A DNA stretch of 64,000 nucleotides, taken from Isoptericola jiangsuensis (GTDB lineage: Bacteria; Actinomycetota; Actinomycetes; Actinomycetales; Cellulomonadaceae). The stretch spans positions 2,852,001 to 2,916,000 of the forward strand of contig NZ_PDJJ01000001.1 in assembly GCF_002563715.1 (NCBI RefSeq). The letters run 5' to 3'. A program made the translations under genes and the position numbers. Of the stretch, positions 24,127 through 33,741 are shown piece after piece (within the stretch, counting starts at the first letter, position 1; the number at the start of each line of letters is the position of its first letter). Below the pieces are notes generated by a model, which saw only the letters and a list, made by a program, of their open reading frames with translations, had not been told where the DNA came from and did no database searches.

Positions 24127-27100
24127 ATGTCGCACCGCACGCAGGCACCTCCGTCCGCACCTGCCGGGGACGGCAAGGACCCCTTGCTGCGGCTGGGCCG
24201 CCACCTGCGGCGCGGGGAGACGAGCGAGGACCTGCGCCAGCTGTTCCTGCACGGCGGACGTGAGGGTGACGTGTTCTACCGGGACCGGTGGTCGCACGAC
24301 AAGGTCGTCCGGTCGACGCACGGCGTGAACTGCACGGGTTCGTGCTCGTGGAAGGTGTACGTCAAGGACGGCATCATCACGTGGGAGACGCAGCAGACGG
24401 ACTACCCGTCGGTGGGTCCCGACTCCCCGGAGTACGAGCCGCGTGGCTGTCCCCGCGGTGCGGCGTTCTCCTGGTACACCTACTCCCCCACCCGGGTGCG
24501 CTACCCGTACGTGCGCGGCGTCCTGCTGGCGGCGTACCGCGCCGCGAAGGCGGAGGTGGGCGGCGACCCGGTGCTCGCGTGGGAGCGGGTGACGTCCGAC
24601 CCCGAGGTGTCCGCCCGCTACAAGGCCGCCCGCGGACGCGGGGGCCTGGTGCGCGCCACGTGGGACGAGGTGTCCGAGCTGGTCGCGGCGGCGCACGTCC
24701 ACACCATCAAGCGGTGGGGCCCCGACCGGATCGCCGGGTTCTCCCCCATCCCCGCGATGTCCATGGTGTCGCACGGCGTCGGCGCGCGGTTCGTGCAGAT
24801 GCTCGGCGGCACCATGCTGTCGTTCTACGACTGGTACGCCGACCTGCCCGTCGCGAGCCCGCAGGTGTTCGGCGACCAGACCGACGTCCCCGAGTCGGCG
24901 GACTGGTGGAACTCGTCCTACCTCGTCCTGTGGGGCTCCAACGTGCCCGTCACCCGCACCCCGGACGCCCACTTCATGGCGGAGGCGCGCTACCGCGGCA
25001 CCAAGGTCGTCACCGTCAACCCGGACTTCAACGACGCCACGAAGTTCGCCGACGAGTGGATGGCGCCGCACCCCGGCACCGACGGCGCCCTCGCCCTGGC
25101 GATGGGGCACGTCGTGCTGCGCGAGTTCCTCGTCGAGCGGCGTACGGCCCCGTTCGAGGCGTACCTCAAGCGGTTCGCGGACGCCCCGTTCCTCGTCCGC
25201 CTCGACGCGGCCGACGACGGCGCGTACACCCCCGGCAAGTTCCTCACCGCCGCCGACCTGACGGACGACGTCCTGCCGGGCGCGTCGACGATGGCGAACA
25301 ACCACTTCAAGACTGTCCTGCTCGACGCGGACGGCACGCCCGTCGTCCCGAACGGCACGCTCGGACACCGCTACGGCGACGCCGACGAGGGCCTCTGGAA
25401 CCTGGACCTCGGCGACGTCGACCCGGTGCTGTCCGTGGCGGACGTCGGCGGGGTGGTCGCGGGCGAGGCCGGGGTGGCGGGGGACCATGACCGCGAGAGC
25501 AGAGGGAGCGCAGCGACCGATTCATTCGAGCGGGCGGGGTCCCCCGCCACCCCGGGCGCTGCCTCGCCCCGCACCGTCGAGCTCCTGCTGCCCCGCTTCG
25601 ACCTCGTCCCCGAGGACGCCGACGACGAGGCGGCGCACCTGGGCGGCGCGGGCGTGGTGCGGCGCGGGGTGCCGGTGCGGGAGGTCGGCGGGCACCTCGT
25701 CACGACGGTGTTCGACCTGCTGCTCGCGCAGTACGCGGTGGCGCGCCCCGGCCTGGACCTGCCGGGCGAGTGGCCCACCGGCTACGACGACGCGAGCACG
25801 CCGGGCACGCCGGCGTGGCAGGAGGAGCTGACGGGCGTCCCGGCGCCGCAGGCGGAGCGGATCGGGCGGGAGTTCGCGCAGAACGCCCTGGACTCCGGTG
25901 GCCGCTCGATGATCATCATGGGCGCGGGCACGAACCAGTGGTTCCACGGCGACGCGACGTACCGGGCGTTCCTCACGCTGACGACGGTGACGGGCTGCCA
26001 GGGCGTCAACGGCGGCGGCTGGGCGCACTACGTCGGGCAGGAGAAGTGCCGCCCGGTGACGGGGTGGGCGCAGTACGCGGGCGGGCTGGACTGGGTGCGT
26101 CCGCCGCGGCAGACGATCGGCACGGGGTTCCTCTACCTGGCCACCGACCAGTGGCGGTACGACGGCCTGCCCGCGGACGCGCTGGCGTCCCCGCTGGCGA
26201 AGGGGGTGCTGGCGGGCCGCACGACCGCCGACGCCCTCGTGGAGTCCGTGCAGCGCGGGTGGATGCCCGCGTACCCGACGTTCGACCGCAACCCGCTGGA
26301 CCTCGTGGACGAGGCGCGGGCCGCGGGCAAGGAGCCGGCTCAGCACGTGGTGGACGAGCTGAAGGCCGGGAACCTGCGGTTCGCGGTCGAGGACCCGGAC
26401 GCCCCGGAGAACTTCCCGCGGGTGCTCAACGTGTGGCGGTCCAACATCCTCGGGTCGTCGGCGAAGGGCAACGAGTACTTCCTCAAGCACCTGCTCGGCG
26501 CGGAGTCCGCGGTGCGGGCCGAGGAGTCGGGCCCGGACCGGCGGCCGCGGTCGATGGTGTGGCGCGACGAGGCGCCGCGCGGCAAGCTCGACCTGCTCGT
26601 CACCGCCGACTTCCGCATGACGAGCACGACGCTGTACTCCGACGTCGTCCTCCCTGCGGCGACCTGGTACGAGAAGCACGACCTGTCCTCCACGGACATG
26701 CACCCGTACCTGCACTCGTTCAGCCCGGCGATCGACCCGCCGTGGCAGTGCCGCACCGACTTCGCGATGTTCCACACCATCGCCAAGGACGTCTCGCGGC
26801 TCGCGGAGACGCACCTGGGGGTGCGGCACGACCTGGTGGCGTCCCCGCTGGCGCACGACACCCCCGACGAGCTCGCGATGCCGCACGGCACGGTGCCGGA
26901 CCCCGGGGTGCCCGTCACCGAGCGGGAGCTGGTCCCCGGCGTCACGATGCCGAAGCTGGCCGTGGTGGAGCGGGACTACCCGGCGTTCGCCGCCCGGATG
27001 GCGTCGCTCGGGCCGCTCACCGACTCGGTCGGCATGATGACCAAGGGCGTGAAGTTCACCCCCGACGCCGAGGTGCAGTCGCTCGGCCGGCGCAACGGCA

Positions 27101-28023
27101 CGGTCGCGACCGGCCCGACGGCGGGCCGCCCGAAGATCGAGACGGACGTCCAGGCGTGCGAGGTCATCCTCACCCTGTCCGGCACGTCCAACGGGCGCCT
27201 CGCCGTCCAAGGGTTCGAGCACCTGGAGCGGCGCACCGGTCGCGAGCTCGCGCACCTGGCCCGCGACGAGCAGGGCAAGCTCGTGACGTTCTCCGACACG
27301 CAGGCCCGCCCCGTCCCCGTCGTCACGTCGCCCGAGTGGAGCGGGTCGGAGCACGGCGGCCGCCGGTACACGGCCTTCGCGGTCAACGTCGACCACCTCA
27401 AGCCGTGGCACACCCTCACCGGCCGTCAGCACTTCTACCTCGACCACGACTGGATGGTCGAGCTGGGCGAGCAGCTCCCCGTCTACCGCCCGCCGCTGGA
27501 CATGCACCGCCTGTTCGGCGACTCCCCCGTGCCCGGCACGGTGGGCGAGGCGGACGGGCACGCCACCGTCGCGGTGCGCTACCTCACCCCGCACTCCAAG
27601 TGGTCCATCCACTCGGAGTACCAGGACAACCTGTTCATGCTGTCGCTGTCGCGCGGCGGACCGAACATCTGGATGAGTCCCGCCGACGCGGCGAAGATCG
27701 GCGTCGAGGACAACGAGTGGATCGAGGCGGTGAACCGCAACGGCGTCGTCGTGGCCCGCGCGGTCGTGTCGCACCGCATGCCGGAGGGCACGGTGTACAT
27801 GTACCACGCGACCGAGCGCACGGTGGACGTGCCGCTGACGGAGACCTCCGGGCAGCGCGGCGGCATCCACAACTCCCTGACGCGCATCCTGCTCAAGCCC
27901 ACCCACCTGGCCGGCGGCTACGCGCAGCTCACGTACGCGTTCAACTACATCGGCCCGACCGGCAACCAGCGCGACGAGATCACGACGATCCGGCGGCGCT
28001 CGCAGGAGGTGCGGTACTCGTGA
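24127..28023 (+). CDS. narG: Respiratory nitrate reductase alpha subunit NarG
   Basis: Catalytic subunit of the membrane-bound, cytosol-facing nitrate reductase, oxidising quinol via NarI/NarH. 1298 aa, slightly long. The FS0 cluster ligands are in THGVNCTGSCSWKVY (His-x3-Cys-x3-Cys) with the fourth in PRGCPRGAAFSWY. The Mo-ligand Asp lies in SFYDWYADLP, followed by DQTDVPESADWWNSSY. Other typical stretches are TGCQGVNGGGWAHYVGQEK and the terminal THLAGGYAQLTYAFNYIGP. ATG 24127 follows AGGGAG. Odd feature: residues ~446-481 are encoded by a palindromic element inserted in frame. First gene of narGHJI-narK. Confidence 0.97.
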   Translation: MSHRTQAPPSAPAGDGKDPLLRLGRHLRRGETSEDLRQLFLHGGREGDVFYRDRWSHDKVVRSTHGVNCTGSCSWKVYVKDGIITWETQQTDYPSVGPDSPEYEPRGCPRGAAFSWYTYSPTRVRYPYVRGVLLAAYRAAKAEVGGDPVLAWERVTSDPEVSARYKAARGRGGLVRATWDEVSELVAAAHVHTIKRWGPDRIAGFSPIPAMSMVSHGVGARFVQMLGGTMLSFYDWYADLPVASPQVFGDQTDVPESADWWNSSYLVLWGSNVPVTRTPDAHFMAEARYRGTKVVTVNPDFNDATKFADEWMAPHPGTDGALALAMGHVVLREFLVERRTAPFEAYLKRFADAPFLVRLDAADDGAYTPGKFLTAADLTDDVLPGASTMANNHFKTVLLDADGTPVVPNGTLGHRYGDADEGLWNLDLGDVDPVLSVADVGGVVAGEAGVAGDHDRESRGSAATDSFERAGSPATPGAASPRTVELLLPRFDLVPEDADDEAAHLGGAGVVRRGVPVREVGGHLVTTVFDLLLAQYAVARPGLDLPGEWPTGYDDASTPGTPAWQEELTGVPAPQAERIGREFAQNALDSGGRSMIIMGAGTNQWFHGDATYRAFLTLTTVTGCQGVNGGGWAHYVGQEKCRPVTGWAQYAGGLDWVRPPRQTIGTGFLYLATDQWRYDGLPADALASPLAKGVLAGRTTADALVESVQRGWMPAYPTFDRNPLDLVDEARAAGKEPAQHVVDELKAGNLRFAVEDPDAPENFPRVLNVWRSNILGSSAKGNEYFLKHLLGAESAVRAEESGPDRRPRSMVWRDEAPRGKLDLLVTADFRMTSTTLYSDVVLPAATWYEKHDLSSTDMHPYLHSFSPAIDPPWQCRTDFAMFHTIAKDVSRLAETHLGVRHDLVASPLAHDTPDELAMPHGTVPDPGVPVTERELVPGVTMPKLAVVERDYPAFAARMASLGPLTDSVGMMTKGVKFTPDAEVQSLGRRNGTVATGPTAGRPKIETDVQACEVILTLSGTSNGRLAVQGFEHLERRTGRELAHLARDEQGKLVTFSDTQARPVPVVTSPEWSGSEHGGRRYTAFAVNVDHLKPWHTLTGRQHFYLDHDWMVELGEQLPVYRPPLDMHRLFGDSPVPGTVGEADGHATVAVRYLTPHSKWSIHSEYQDNLFMLSLSRGGPNIWMSPADAAKIGVEDNEWIEAVNRNGVVVARAVVSHRMPEGTVYMYHATERTVDVPLTETSGQRGGIHNSLTRILLKPTHLAGGYAQLTYAFNYIGPTGNQRDEITTIRRRSQEVRYS
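25461..25569. repeat. Palindromic element in frame inside narG
   Basis: Inverted repeat with arms 25469-25486 and 25538-25555 (18 bp perfect, CCGGGGTGGCGGGGGACC and its complement), extended by GGGCGAGG/CCTCGCCC (25461-25468 and 25562-25569) across a 6-nt bulge. The 51-nt loop holds GCGCAGCGACCGATTCATTC. It encodes a low-complexity Gly/Ala/Ser stretch between the GDVDPVLSVADV and VELLLPRFD segments of NarG. The reading frame is intact. Confidence 0.85.
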
Positions 28024-28057
28024 CCCCAACCCGTGCCACCGCCCGGAGGTCGATCCG

Positions 28058-29731
28058 ATGAAGGTCATGGCGCAGATGTCGATGGTCATGAACCTCGACA
28101 AGTGCATCGGCTGCCACACGTGCTCGGTGACGTGCAAGCAGGCGTGGACGAACCGCACCGGCACGGAGTACGTGTGGTTCAACAACGTGGAGACCCGGCC
28201 CGGCCTCGGCTACCCGCGCACCTACCAGGACCAGGAGCGCTGGCACGGCGGGTGGCGGCTCACCCGGTCCGGGCGGCTGACGCTGCGGGCGGGCGGGCGC
28301 TGGCGCAAGCTCGCGTCGATCTTCTTCAACCCGAAGCTCCCCGACATCCACGACTACTACGAGCCGTGGACGTACGAGTACGACATGCTGCTGTCCGCCC
28401 CCGCGCAGGAGCACACGCCGGTCGCCCGGCCGAAGTCGCTCCTCACCGGCGAGGACATGGCCATCCGGTGGTCGGCGAACTGGGACGACGACCTCGGCGG
28501 GTCGACGGCCACCGTGCAGGGCGACCCGGTCCTGGAGCACATGGGCACGCACGTCGCCACGGAGCTCGAGAAGACGTTCATGTTCTACCTGCCGCGCATC
28601 TGCGAGCACTGCCTCAACCCGGCCTGCGTGGCCTCCTGCCCGTCGGGCGCGATGTACAAGCGGGCCGAGGACGGCATCGTGCTGGTGGACCAGGACCAGT
28701 GCCGCGGCTGGCGCATGTGCGTCACCGGCTGCCCCTACAAGAAGGTGTACTTCAACCACAAGACGGGCAAGGCCGAGAAGTGCACGCTCTGCTACCCGCG
28801 CCTCGAGGTCGGGCAGCCGACCGTCTGCTCCGAGACGTGCGTGGGACGCCTGCGCTACCTGGGGCTGGTCCTGTACGACGCGGACCGGGTCGGCGAGGCC
28901 GCGGCCACCCCCGACGAGCACGACCTGTACGCGGCGCAGCGGTCCGTGCTGCTCGACCCCCACGACCCCGAGGTCGTGGCCGCCGCCCTTCGTGACGGCA
29001 TCCCGGACGACTGGGTCGACGCCGCGCAGCGCTCGCCGGTGTGGCGGCTCATCCACGACTACGAGGTGGCGTTGCCCCTGCACCCGGAGTACCGCACGCT
29101 GCCGATGGTCTGGTACATCCCGCCGCTGTCCCCGGTGGTGGACGTCGTGGCGTCCTCCGGCAACGACGGGGAGGACGGTCGCACCCTGTTCGCCGCGATC
29201 TCGCAGATGCGGATCCCGCTGGAGTACCTGGCGGGACTGTTCACGGCGGGCGACACCGGGCCGGTGGAGAAGGTGCTGCGGCGGCTCGCGGCGATGCGCG
29301 CCGCCATGCGTGAGGTCAACCTCGGCCACGCGCTGCCCGAGGACGTCCCGGCGGCCGTCGGCATGTCCGGCGACGAGATCCGGGAGATGTACCGGCTGCT
29401 GGCCGTCGCGAAGTACGACGAGCGGTACGTCATCCCCACGGCGCACGCCGAGATCGCGGGCGAGCTGGAGGAGATGGCCTGCTCTCTGGACTACGACGGC
29501 GGTCCCGGCATGGGCGGCGGCGGGCCGTTCGGGTCGTCGTCGGGGCAGCCCACACCGGTCGCGGTGGAGAACTTCCACGCGTTGGCGAACCGGCAGACCG
29601 CGGACTCGCCCTACGGCCCCTCCACCCCGGGACGGGTGAACCTGCTCAACTGGGACGGCAACGGCCGCCCCGACGGGCTGTTCCCGCCCGGCGAGGAGTC
29701 CGGCACCGACGACCGCCGGGGGACGTCATGA
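28058..29731 (+). CDS. narH: Respiratory nitrate reductase beta subunit NarH
   Basis: Electron-transfer subunit with four iron-sulfur clusters, linking NarI hemes to NarG; membrane-associated on the cytosolic side. 557 aa. Cysteine groups: CIGCHTCSVTCKQAW (residues ~16-30), CEHCLNPACVASCPSGAM, CRGWRMCVTGCPYKK (the Trp in the middle group is the normal [3Fe-4S] signature) and CTLCYPRLEVGQPTVCSETC. ATG 28058 follows GGAGG at 8-base spacing. The stop overlaps narJ (ATGA). C-terminal residues ~500-557 are a Gly/Ser-rich tail typical of actinobacterial NarH. Confidence 0.97.
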   Translation: MKVMAQMSMVMNLDKCIGCHTCSVTCKQAWTNRTGTEYVWFNNVETRPGLGYPRTYQDQERWHGGWRLTRSGRLTLRAGGRWRKLASIFFNPKLPDIHDYYEPWTYEYDMLLSAPAQEHTPVARPKSLLTGEDMAIRWSANWDDDLGGSTATVQGDPVLEHMGTHVATELEKTFMFYLPRICEHCLNPACVASCPSGAMYKRAEDGIVLVDQDQCRGWRMCVTGCPYKKVYFNHKTGKAEKCTLCYPRLEVGQPTVCSETCVGRLRYLGLVLYDADRVGEAAATPDEHDLYAAQRSVLLDPHDPEVVAAALRDGIPDDWVDAAQRSPVWRLIHDYEVALPLHPEYRTLPMVWYIPPLSPVVDVVASSGNDGEDGRTLFAAISQMRIPLEYLAGLFTAGDTGPVEKVLRRLAAMRAAMREVNLGHALPEDVPAAVGMSGDEIREMYRLLAVAKYDERYVIPTAHAEIAGELEEMACSLDYDGGPGMGGGGPFGSSSGQPTPVAVENFHALANRQTADSPYGPSTPGRVNLLNWDGNGRPDGLFPPGEESGTDDRRGTS

Positions 29732-30438
29732 GGCTCGCGTTCCTGCCCCGGCCCGGCGTCCGCGCGGCCCGGCTCGACACGCTCGACCCGGTGCGCCTCG
29801 ACGACGCCGCCCGGGCCCGCGCCCACATGGCGGCCTCCCTGCTGCTCGCCTACCCCGACGACGACACCCTGGCAGCCGCCGCCGAGGTGCGGCCCGCCGT
29901 GGCAGCGCTGCCCGCCCCGGTGCGGGACCGGCTGGACGGGCTCGCCGCGACGCTCCTGGACGGCGACCAGCGTGCCCTCCAGGCGGACTACGTGGCGACG
30001 TTCGACCTGCGACGGCGCTGCTCCATGTACCTGTCGTACTACGCGGCGGGCGACACCCGGCGCCGTGGCGCCGCCCTGGTGCGGTTCGTCGAGGCCTACC
30101 GCGCCGCCGGCTTCGAGACCACCGGCACCGAGCTGCCCGACTATCTGCCGACGGTCCTGGAGCTGTCGGCGTGCGGGGGCGAGGTCGGTGCCCGGATCGC
30201 GGGCGCCCTGCTGGACGCCCACCGGGACGGCATCGAGGTGCTGCGCTCGGCGCTCGCAGCGCTCGGCTCGCCGTGGACGGCGGGGATCGAGGCCGTGTGC
30301 CTCACCCTCGCGCCGGTGGACGCAGCGACGGCGGAACGGATCGCCGACCTGGTGGCCTCCGGACCCCCGGCGGAGACGGTCGGGCTGGACGGGTACGGGG
30401 CCGACGCCCCCGGAGGGAGGGACCTGCCGTGGACGTGA
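29728..30438 (+). CDS. narJ: Nitrate reductase assembly chaperone NarJ
   Basis: Cytosolic chaperone that holds apo-NarGH until molybdenum cofactor is inserted and the complex docks on NarI; not part of the final enzyme. 236 aa, all-helical. Matches: HMAASLLLAYPDDD near residue 34, the core LQADYVATFDLRRRCSMYLSY-type segment at ~90-110 (kept as DYVATFDLRRRCSMYLSYY), GDTRRRGAALVRFVEAYRAAG, and LPDYLPTVLELSA. The ATG overlaps the narH stop and the gene overlaps narI by 10 bases, so the operon is translationally coupled. Confidence 0.94.
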   Translation: MRLAFLPRPGVRAARLDTLDPVRLDDAARARAHMAASLLLAYPDDDTLAAAAEVRPAVAALPAPVRDRLDGLAATLLDGDQRALQADYVATFDLRRRCSMYLSYYAAGDTRRRGAALVRFVEAYRAAGFETTGTELPDYLPTVLELSACGGEVGARIAGALLDAHRDGIEVLRSALAALGSPWTAGIEAVCLTLAPVDAATAERIADLVASGPPAETVGLDGYGADAPGGRDLPWT

Positions 30439-31193
30439 CCGGCGACCAGATCGTGCTGTGGGTCGTGGTGCCGTACGCCTGCCTGGCGATCTTCGTCGTC
30501 GGCACGCTGTGGCGGTACCGGTACGACAAGTTCGGCTGGACCACCCGCTCCAGCGAGCTGTACGAGAAGCGGCTGCTGCGGCTCGGCAGCCCCCTGTTCC
30601 ACTTCGGCCTCCTGGCGGTGATCGCCGGGCACTTCGTGGGGCTGGTGATCCCCAAGTCGTGGACCGAGGCGGCGGGCGTGAACGAGGCCGCCTACCACTT
30701 CCTGGCGACCTGGCTCGGGTCGGTCGGCGCCCTCGCGCTCGTCTCCGGGCTGGTCATCCTCATCTACCGGCGCCGGTCGACCGGCCCGGTCTTCCAGGCC
30801 ACGACGCGCATGGACAAGACGATGTACGTGGCGCTCGCCGCGTCGATCCTGTCGGGCGCCTGGGCGACCGTGCACACGCAGATCCTCGCGGGCGGCCACG
30901 GCTACGACTACCGCGAGACCGTCTCGCCGTGGTTCCGCACGCTGTTCACGCTCCAGCCGGAGCCGCTGCTCATGGCGGGCGTACCGCTGGCGTTCCAGGT
31001 GCACGTCACGGTCGCGATGCTGCTGTTCGCGCTGTGGCCCTTCACGCGGCTGGTGCACGCGTTCTCCGCACCCGTCGCATACCCGTTCCGGCCGTACATC
31101 GTGTACCGGTCGCGCGACACGACCACCCGCTCCGGCGCCCGGACCCCGCGGCCGGGCTGGGAACCGCCCACCACGCCCCGGGAGAGACGATGA
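30429..31193 (+). CDS. narI: Respiratory nitrate reductase gamma subunit NarI
   Basis: Membrane di-heme b subunit that takes electrons from menaquinol. 254 aa with five predicted helices: ~5-25, ~50-70 (PLFHFGLLAVIAGHFVGL with two heme-ligand histidines), ~85-108, ~125-150 and ~180-205 (FQVHVTVAMLLFALWPFTRLVH with the other two histidines). C-terminal VAYPFRPYIVYRSR is typical. GTG 30429 starts inside narJ; this start gives the family-typical N-terminus. The stop overlaps the narK ATG (ATGA). Confidence 0.95.
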   Translation: MDVTGDQIVLWVVVPYACLAIFVVGTLWRYRYDKFGWTTRSSELYEKRLLRLGSPLFHFGLLAVIAGHFVGLVIPKSWTEAAGVNEAAYHFLATWLGSVGALALVSGLVILIYRRRSTGPVFQATTRMDKTMYVALAASILSGAWATVHTQILAGGHGYDYRETVSPWFRTLFTLQPEPLLMAGVPLAFQVHVTVAMLLFALWPFTRLVHAFSAPVAYPFRPYIVYRSRDTTTRSGARTPRPGWEPPTTPRERR

Positions 31194-32431
31194 CGGACGC
31201 ACCGCTGCCCCCGACCACGACCTCCGACCCGGCCGTCGCCGCCCCTCCCGGAGCGACCCGCCAGCTCGTGCTGGCGACCGTCGGGTTCGCGATCTGCTTC
31301 TGGGCGTGGGCCCTGCTCAGCCCCCTGGGGAACACGTACGGCGACCTGTACGGCCTCTCCGACTTCGAGGTGTCGGTCCTCGTCGCCGTGCCGGTCATCG
31401 TCGGGTCCCTCGGCCGCATCCCCGTCGGGGCGCTGACCGACCGGCTCGGCGCGAAGGTGGTGTTCCCGGTCGCGGCGGCGGCGACCATCGTGCCCGTCCT
31501 GTTCGTGGGGCTCGTGGCCGACAACCTCGCGCTGCTGCTCGTCGGCGGGTTCTTCCTCGGCCTGGGCGGCACCACGTTCGCGATCGGTGTCCCGTTCGTC
31601 AACTCCTGGTACCCGCCGGCCCGACGCGGCACCGCGATCGGCATCTTCGGGGCAGGCATGGGCGGCACCGCGATCGCCGCATTCACGACCGTGCCGATCC
31701 GCGACACGTGGGGCGACGCGGCACCGTTCTGGATCGTGTCGGCGTTCCTTGCGGCGTTCGCGCTCGTGTCCAGGGTCCTGCTCCAGGAGTCGCCCTGGCG
31801 CGTCCCCCCGGGGCCGGACGCGCCCGGCATGCTGGCCCGCACGTGGGCGACGCTGAAGATCCCCGTGACGCTCGAGCTCTCCTGGCTGTACGCCGTGGGC
31901 TTCGGCGGCTTCGTCGCGTTCAGCGTCTACCTGCCGACGTTCCTGCAGAACGCCTACGACCTGACCCCCTCGGACGCATCGTTCCGCACGGCCGGGTTCG
32001 TCGTCCTCGCCGTCGTGATGCGGCCCGTGGGCGGCACTCTGTCCGACCGGTTCGGCCCGGTCCTGGTCTCCCTCGGGTGCTTCGCCGTCGTGACGATCTT
32101 CGCGTCCGTCGTCATCTTCCAGCCGGCTCTCGTCCCCGGCGGCACGATCGCGTTCCTCGGCATGGCCGCCGGGCTCGGCGCGTCGTCCGGCGCGACGTTC
32201 GCCCTGGTCGCCAAGATGGCGCCCGCCGACCAGGTGGGGGCCGTCACCGGCGTCGTCGGGGCCGCCGGCGGGTTGGGCGGCTTCATCCCGCCGCTCATCA
32301 TGGGCGCCGTGTACGCCGGCAAGGGCGACTACGACCTCGGCTTCGGCCTGCTCGCCCTGACCGGCGCCCTGACGTTCCTGTTCACGCTCGGGCCGGTCCG
32401 GCGGCGGGTGGCGGCGCACGACGCGTCATGA
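31190..32431 (+). CDS. narK: Nitrate/nitrite MFS antiporter NarK, respiratory operon
   Basis: Major-facilitator transporter (413 aa, about 12 helices) placed last in the narGHJI operon, where it would import nitrate and/or export nitrite. Motifs: GSLGRIPVGALTDRLGAK (loop 2-3), GLGGTTFAIGVPFVNSWYPP and GAGMGGTAIAAF (nitrate-signature region), VVMRPVGGTLSDRFGP, and GAAGGLGGFIPPLIMG (second signature). Shorter at the N-terminus than the nas-linked transporter. ATG overlaps the narI stop. Confidence 0.93.
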   Translation: MTDAPLPPTTTSDPAVAAPPGATRQLVLATVGFAICFWAWALLSPLGNTYGDLYGLSDFEVSVLVAVPVIVGSLGRIPVGALTDRLGAKVVFPVAAAATIVPVLFVGLVADNLALLLVGGFFLGLGGTTFAIGVPFVNSWYPPARRGTAIGIFGAGMGGTAIAAFTTVPIRDTWGDAAPFWIVSAFLAAFALVSRVLLQESPWRVPPGPDAPGMLARTWATLKIPVTLELSWLYAVGFGGFVAFSVYLPTFLQNAYDLTPSDASFRTAGFVVLAVVMRPVGGTLSDRFGPVLVSLGCFAVVTIFASVVIFQPALVPGGTIAFLGMAAGLGASSGATFALVAKMAPADQVGAVTGVVGAAGGLGGFIPPLIMGAVYAGKGDYDLGFGLLALTGALTFLFTLGPVRRRVAAHDAS

Positions 32432-32492
32432 CCTCACCACGGCACGGCGACGACTGTGAGGGCGCCGCTCCATGGCGGACACACGGGCCACC

Positions 32493-32498
32493 TATCGT
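32493..32498 (+). promoter_or_regulatory. -10 element for leaderless moeA2
   Basis: TATCGT ends seven bases before the GTG at 32506, and no ribosome site is visible. It suggests that the second molybdenum-cofactor operon has its own promoter despite being only ~75 bp behind narK. Confidence 0.45.
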
Positions 32499-32505
32499 GG
32501 CCGGT

Positions 32506-33741
32506 GTGACCCCGCGCACCATCGCCGAGCACCGGGCCGCCGTCCTGGCCCGGGTGTCTCCCGTGCCCGCGGGCGAGGTCGCGCTCGACGACCCGGCCGT
32601 GCTCGGCCTCGCGCTCGCCGACGACGTGGTGGCCGCGACGGCCGTGCCCGGGTTCGACCACGCCGCGATGGACGGGTACGCCGTCCGGCTCGCCGACCTG
32701 CCCGCCGACGGCACGCCCGTCACCCTCCCGGTCCTCGCGGACGTCCGGCCGGGCCGCCCCGCCGACCCGGCGACGACCGGGACCGGGGGCGCCGTCCGCA
32801 TCATGACCGGCGCGCCCCTGCCCGCCGGGCTCGACGCCGTCGTCCCCGTCGAGCGCACCTCCACCGGGCGGTTCGTCGCGGGGGGTCCGTCGACGGAACG
32901 CACCGTCACGCTCGCCCGGCAGGCGCGCGACCACGTGCGCCGCACCGCCTCCGACGTCCCGCCCGGCGCCCTGCTCGCCAAGGCGGGCGCCCCGGTCCAC
33001 GCGGGCGTGGTCGCCGCGGCCGTCGCGGCCGGTGTCACCACCGTGTCCGTGCGGCGCCGTCCCCGCGTCGCGGTGCTCTCGACGGGGTCGGAGCTCGTTC
33101 CCCTCGGCACCGGCGGGCCCGGTACCGTGCCCGACTCCAACTCCCTCATGCTCGCCGCCCTGGTCCGTGCCGCAGGAGCCGACGTCGTCCGCGTCGGCGC
33201 CGTCCCCGACGACGCGGCCGCGCTCGGTTCGGTCCTCGACCGGGTCACGGCCCCCGGCGGCGCCGTGGACCTCGTCGTCTCCTCCGGCGGCGTCTCCGCC
33301 GGCGCGTCCGACGTCGTCCGGGAGGTGCTCGCCACCGGCGTCGCGGACGCCGTCGACGTGGCCGCCGTCGCGATGCGACCCGGCCGCCCGCAGGCCCTGG
33401 CCACCTGGCACGGCGTCCCCTGGGTCGCCGTGCCCGGCAACCCCGTCAGCGCCTTCGTCTCGACCGTGCTGTACGTCCTGCCGGCCGTCCGCCGGCTCGC
33501 CGGCCTCACCGACGACCCCGCCCTCGCCGTCCCCGCCGCCACCGGCTGGACCTCCCCCGCGGGCGCCGAGCAGGTCCTGCCCGTCCGGCTCGGACCGGAC
33601 GGCGCCACCCCCGCCGGACCCGGCGGGCACCACCTGTCCGCGCTCGCCGACGCCGACGCCCTCGCCGTCGTCCCCGCGAACGTCGACCAGGTGCGACCCG
33701 GCGACGTGCTGCCCGTGCTGCGCCTCCCGGAGCCCCGATGA
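32506..33741 (+). CDS. moeA: Molybdopterin molybdotransferase MoeA (copy 2)
   Basis: Second MoeA (411 aa), heading the operon moeA-mobA-DUF6457-moaA-moaD. Motifs: GFDHAAMDGYAVRLADL, RIMTGAPLPAGLDAVVPVE, RVAVLSTGSELVPLG, DLVVSSGGVSAGASDVVREV and VPGNPVSAFVSTVLY. GTG 32506 is chosen: it begins TPRTIAEHRAAVLARV as other MoeA proteins do and has a well-placed -10. An ATG at 32428 overlaps the narK stop but would add 26 residues unlike MoeA. The duplicate may serve different molybdenum enzymes or levels; that is inference. Confidence 0.92.
   Translation: MTPRTIAEHRAAVLARVSPVPAGEVALDDPAVLGLALADDVVAATAVPGFDHAAMDGYAVRLADLPADGTPVTLPVLADVRPGRPADPATTGTGGAVRIMTGAPLPAGLDAVVPVERTSTGRFVAGGPSTERTVTLARQARDHVRRTASDVPPGALLAKAGAPVHAGVVAAAVAAGVTTVSVRRRPRVAVLSTGSELVPLGTGGPGTVPDSNSLMLAALVRAAGADVVRVGAVPDDAAALGSVLDRVTAPGGAVDLVVSSGGVSAGASDVVREVLATGVADAVDVAAVAMRPGRPQALATWHGVPWVAVPGNPVSAFVSTVLYVLPAVRRLAGLTDDPALAVPAATGWTSPAGAEQVLPVRLGPDGATPAGPGGHHLSALADADALAVVPANVDQVRPGDVLPVLRLPEPR

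Noticed and set aside
32428-32505. Longer moeA2 start at ATG 32428 overlapping the narK stop
   Set aside because: The 26 extra residues do not resemble MoeA, and GTG 32506 has a good -10 and the family-typical N-terminus.
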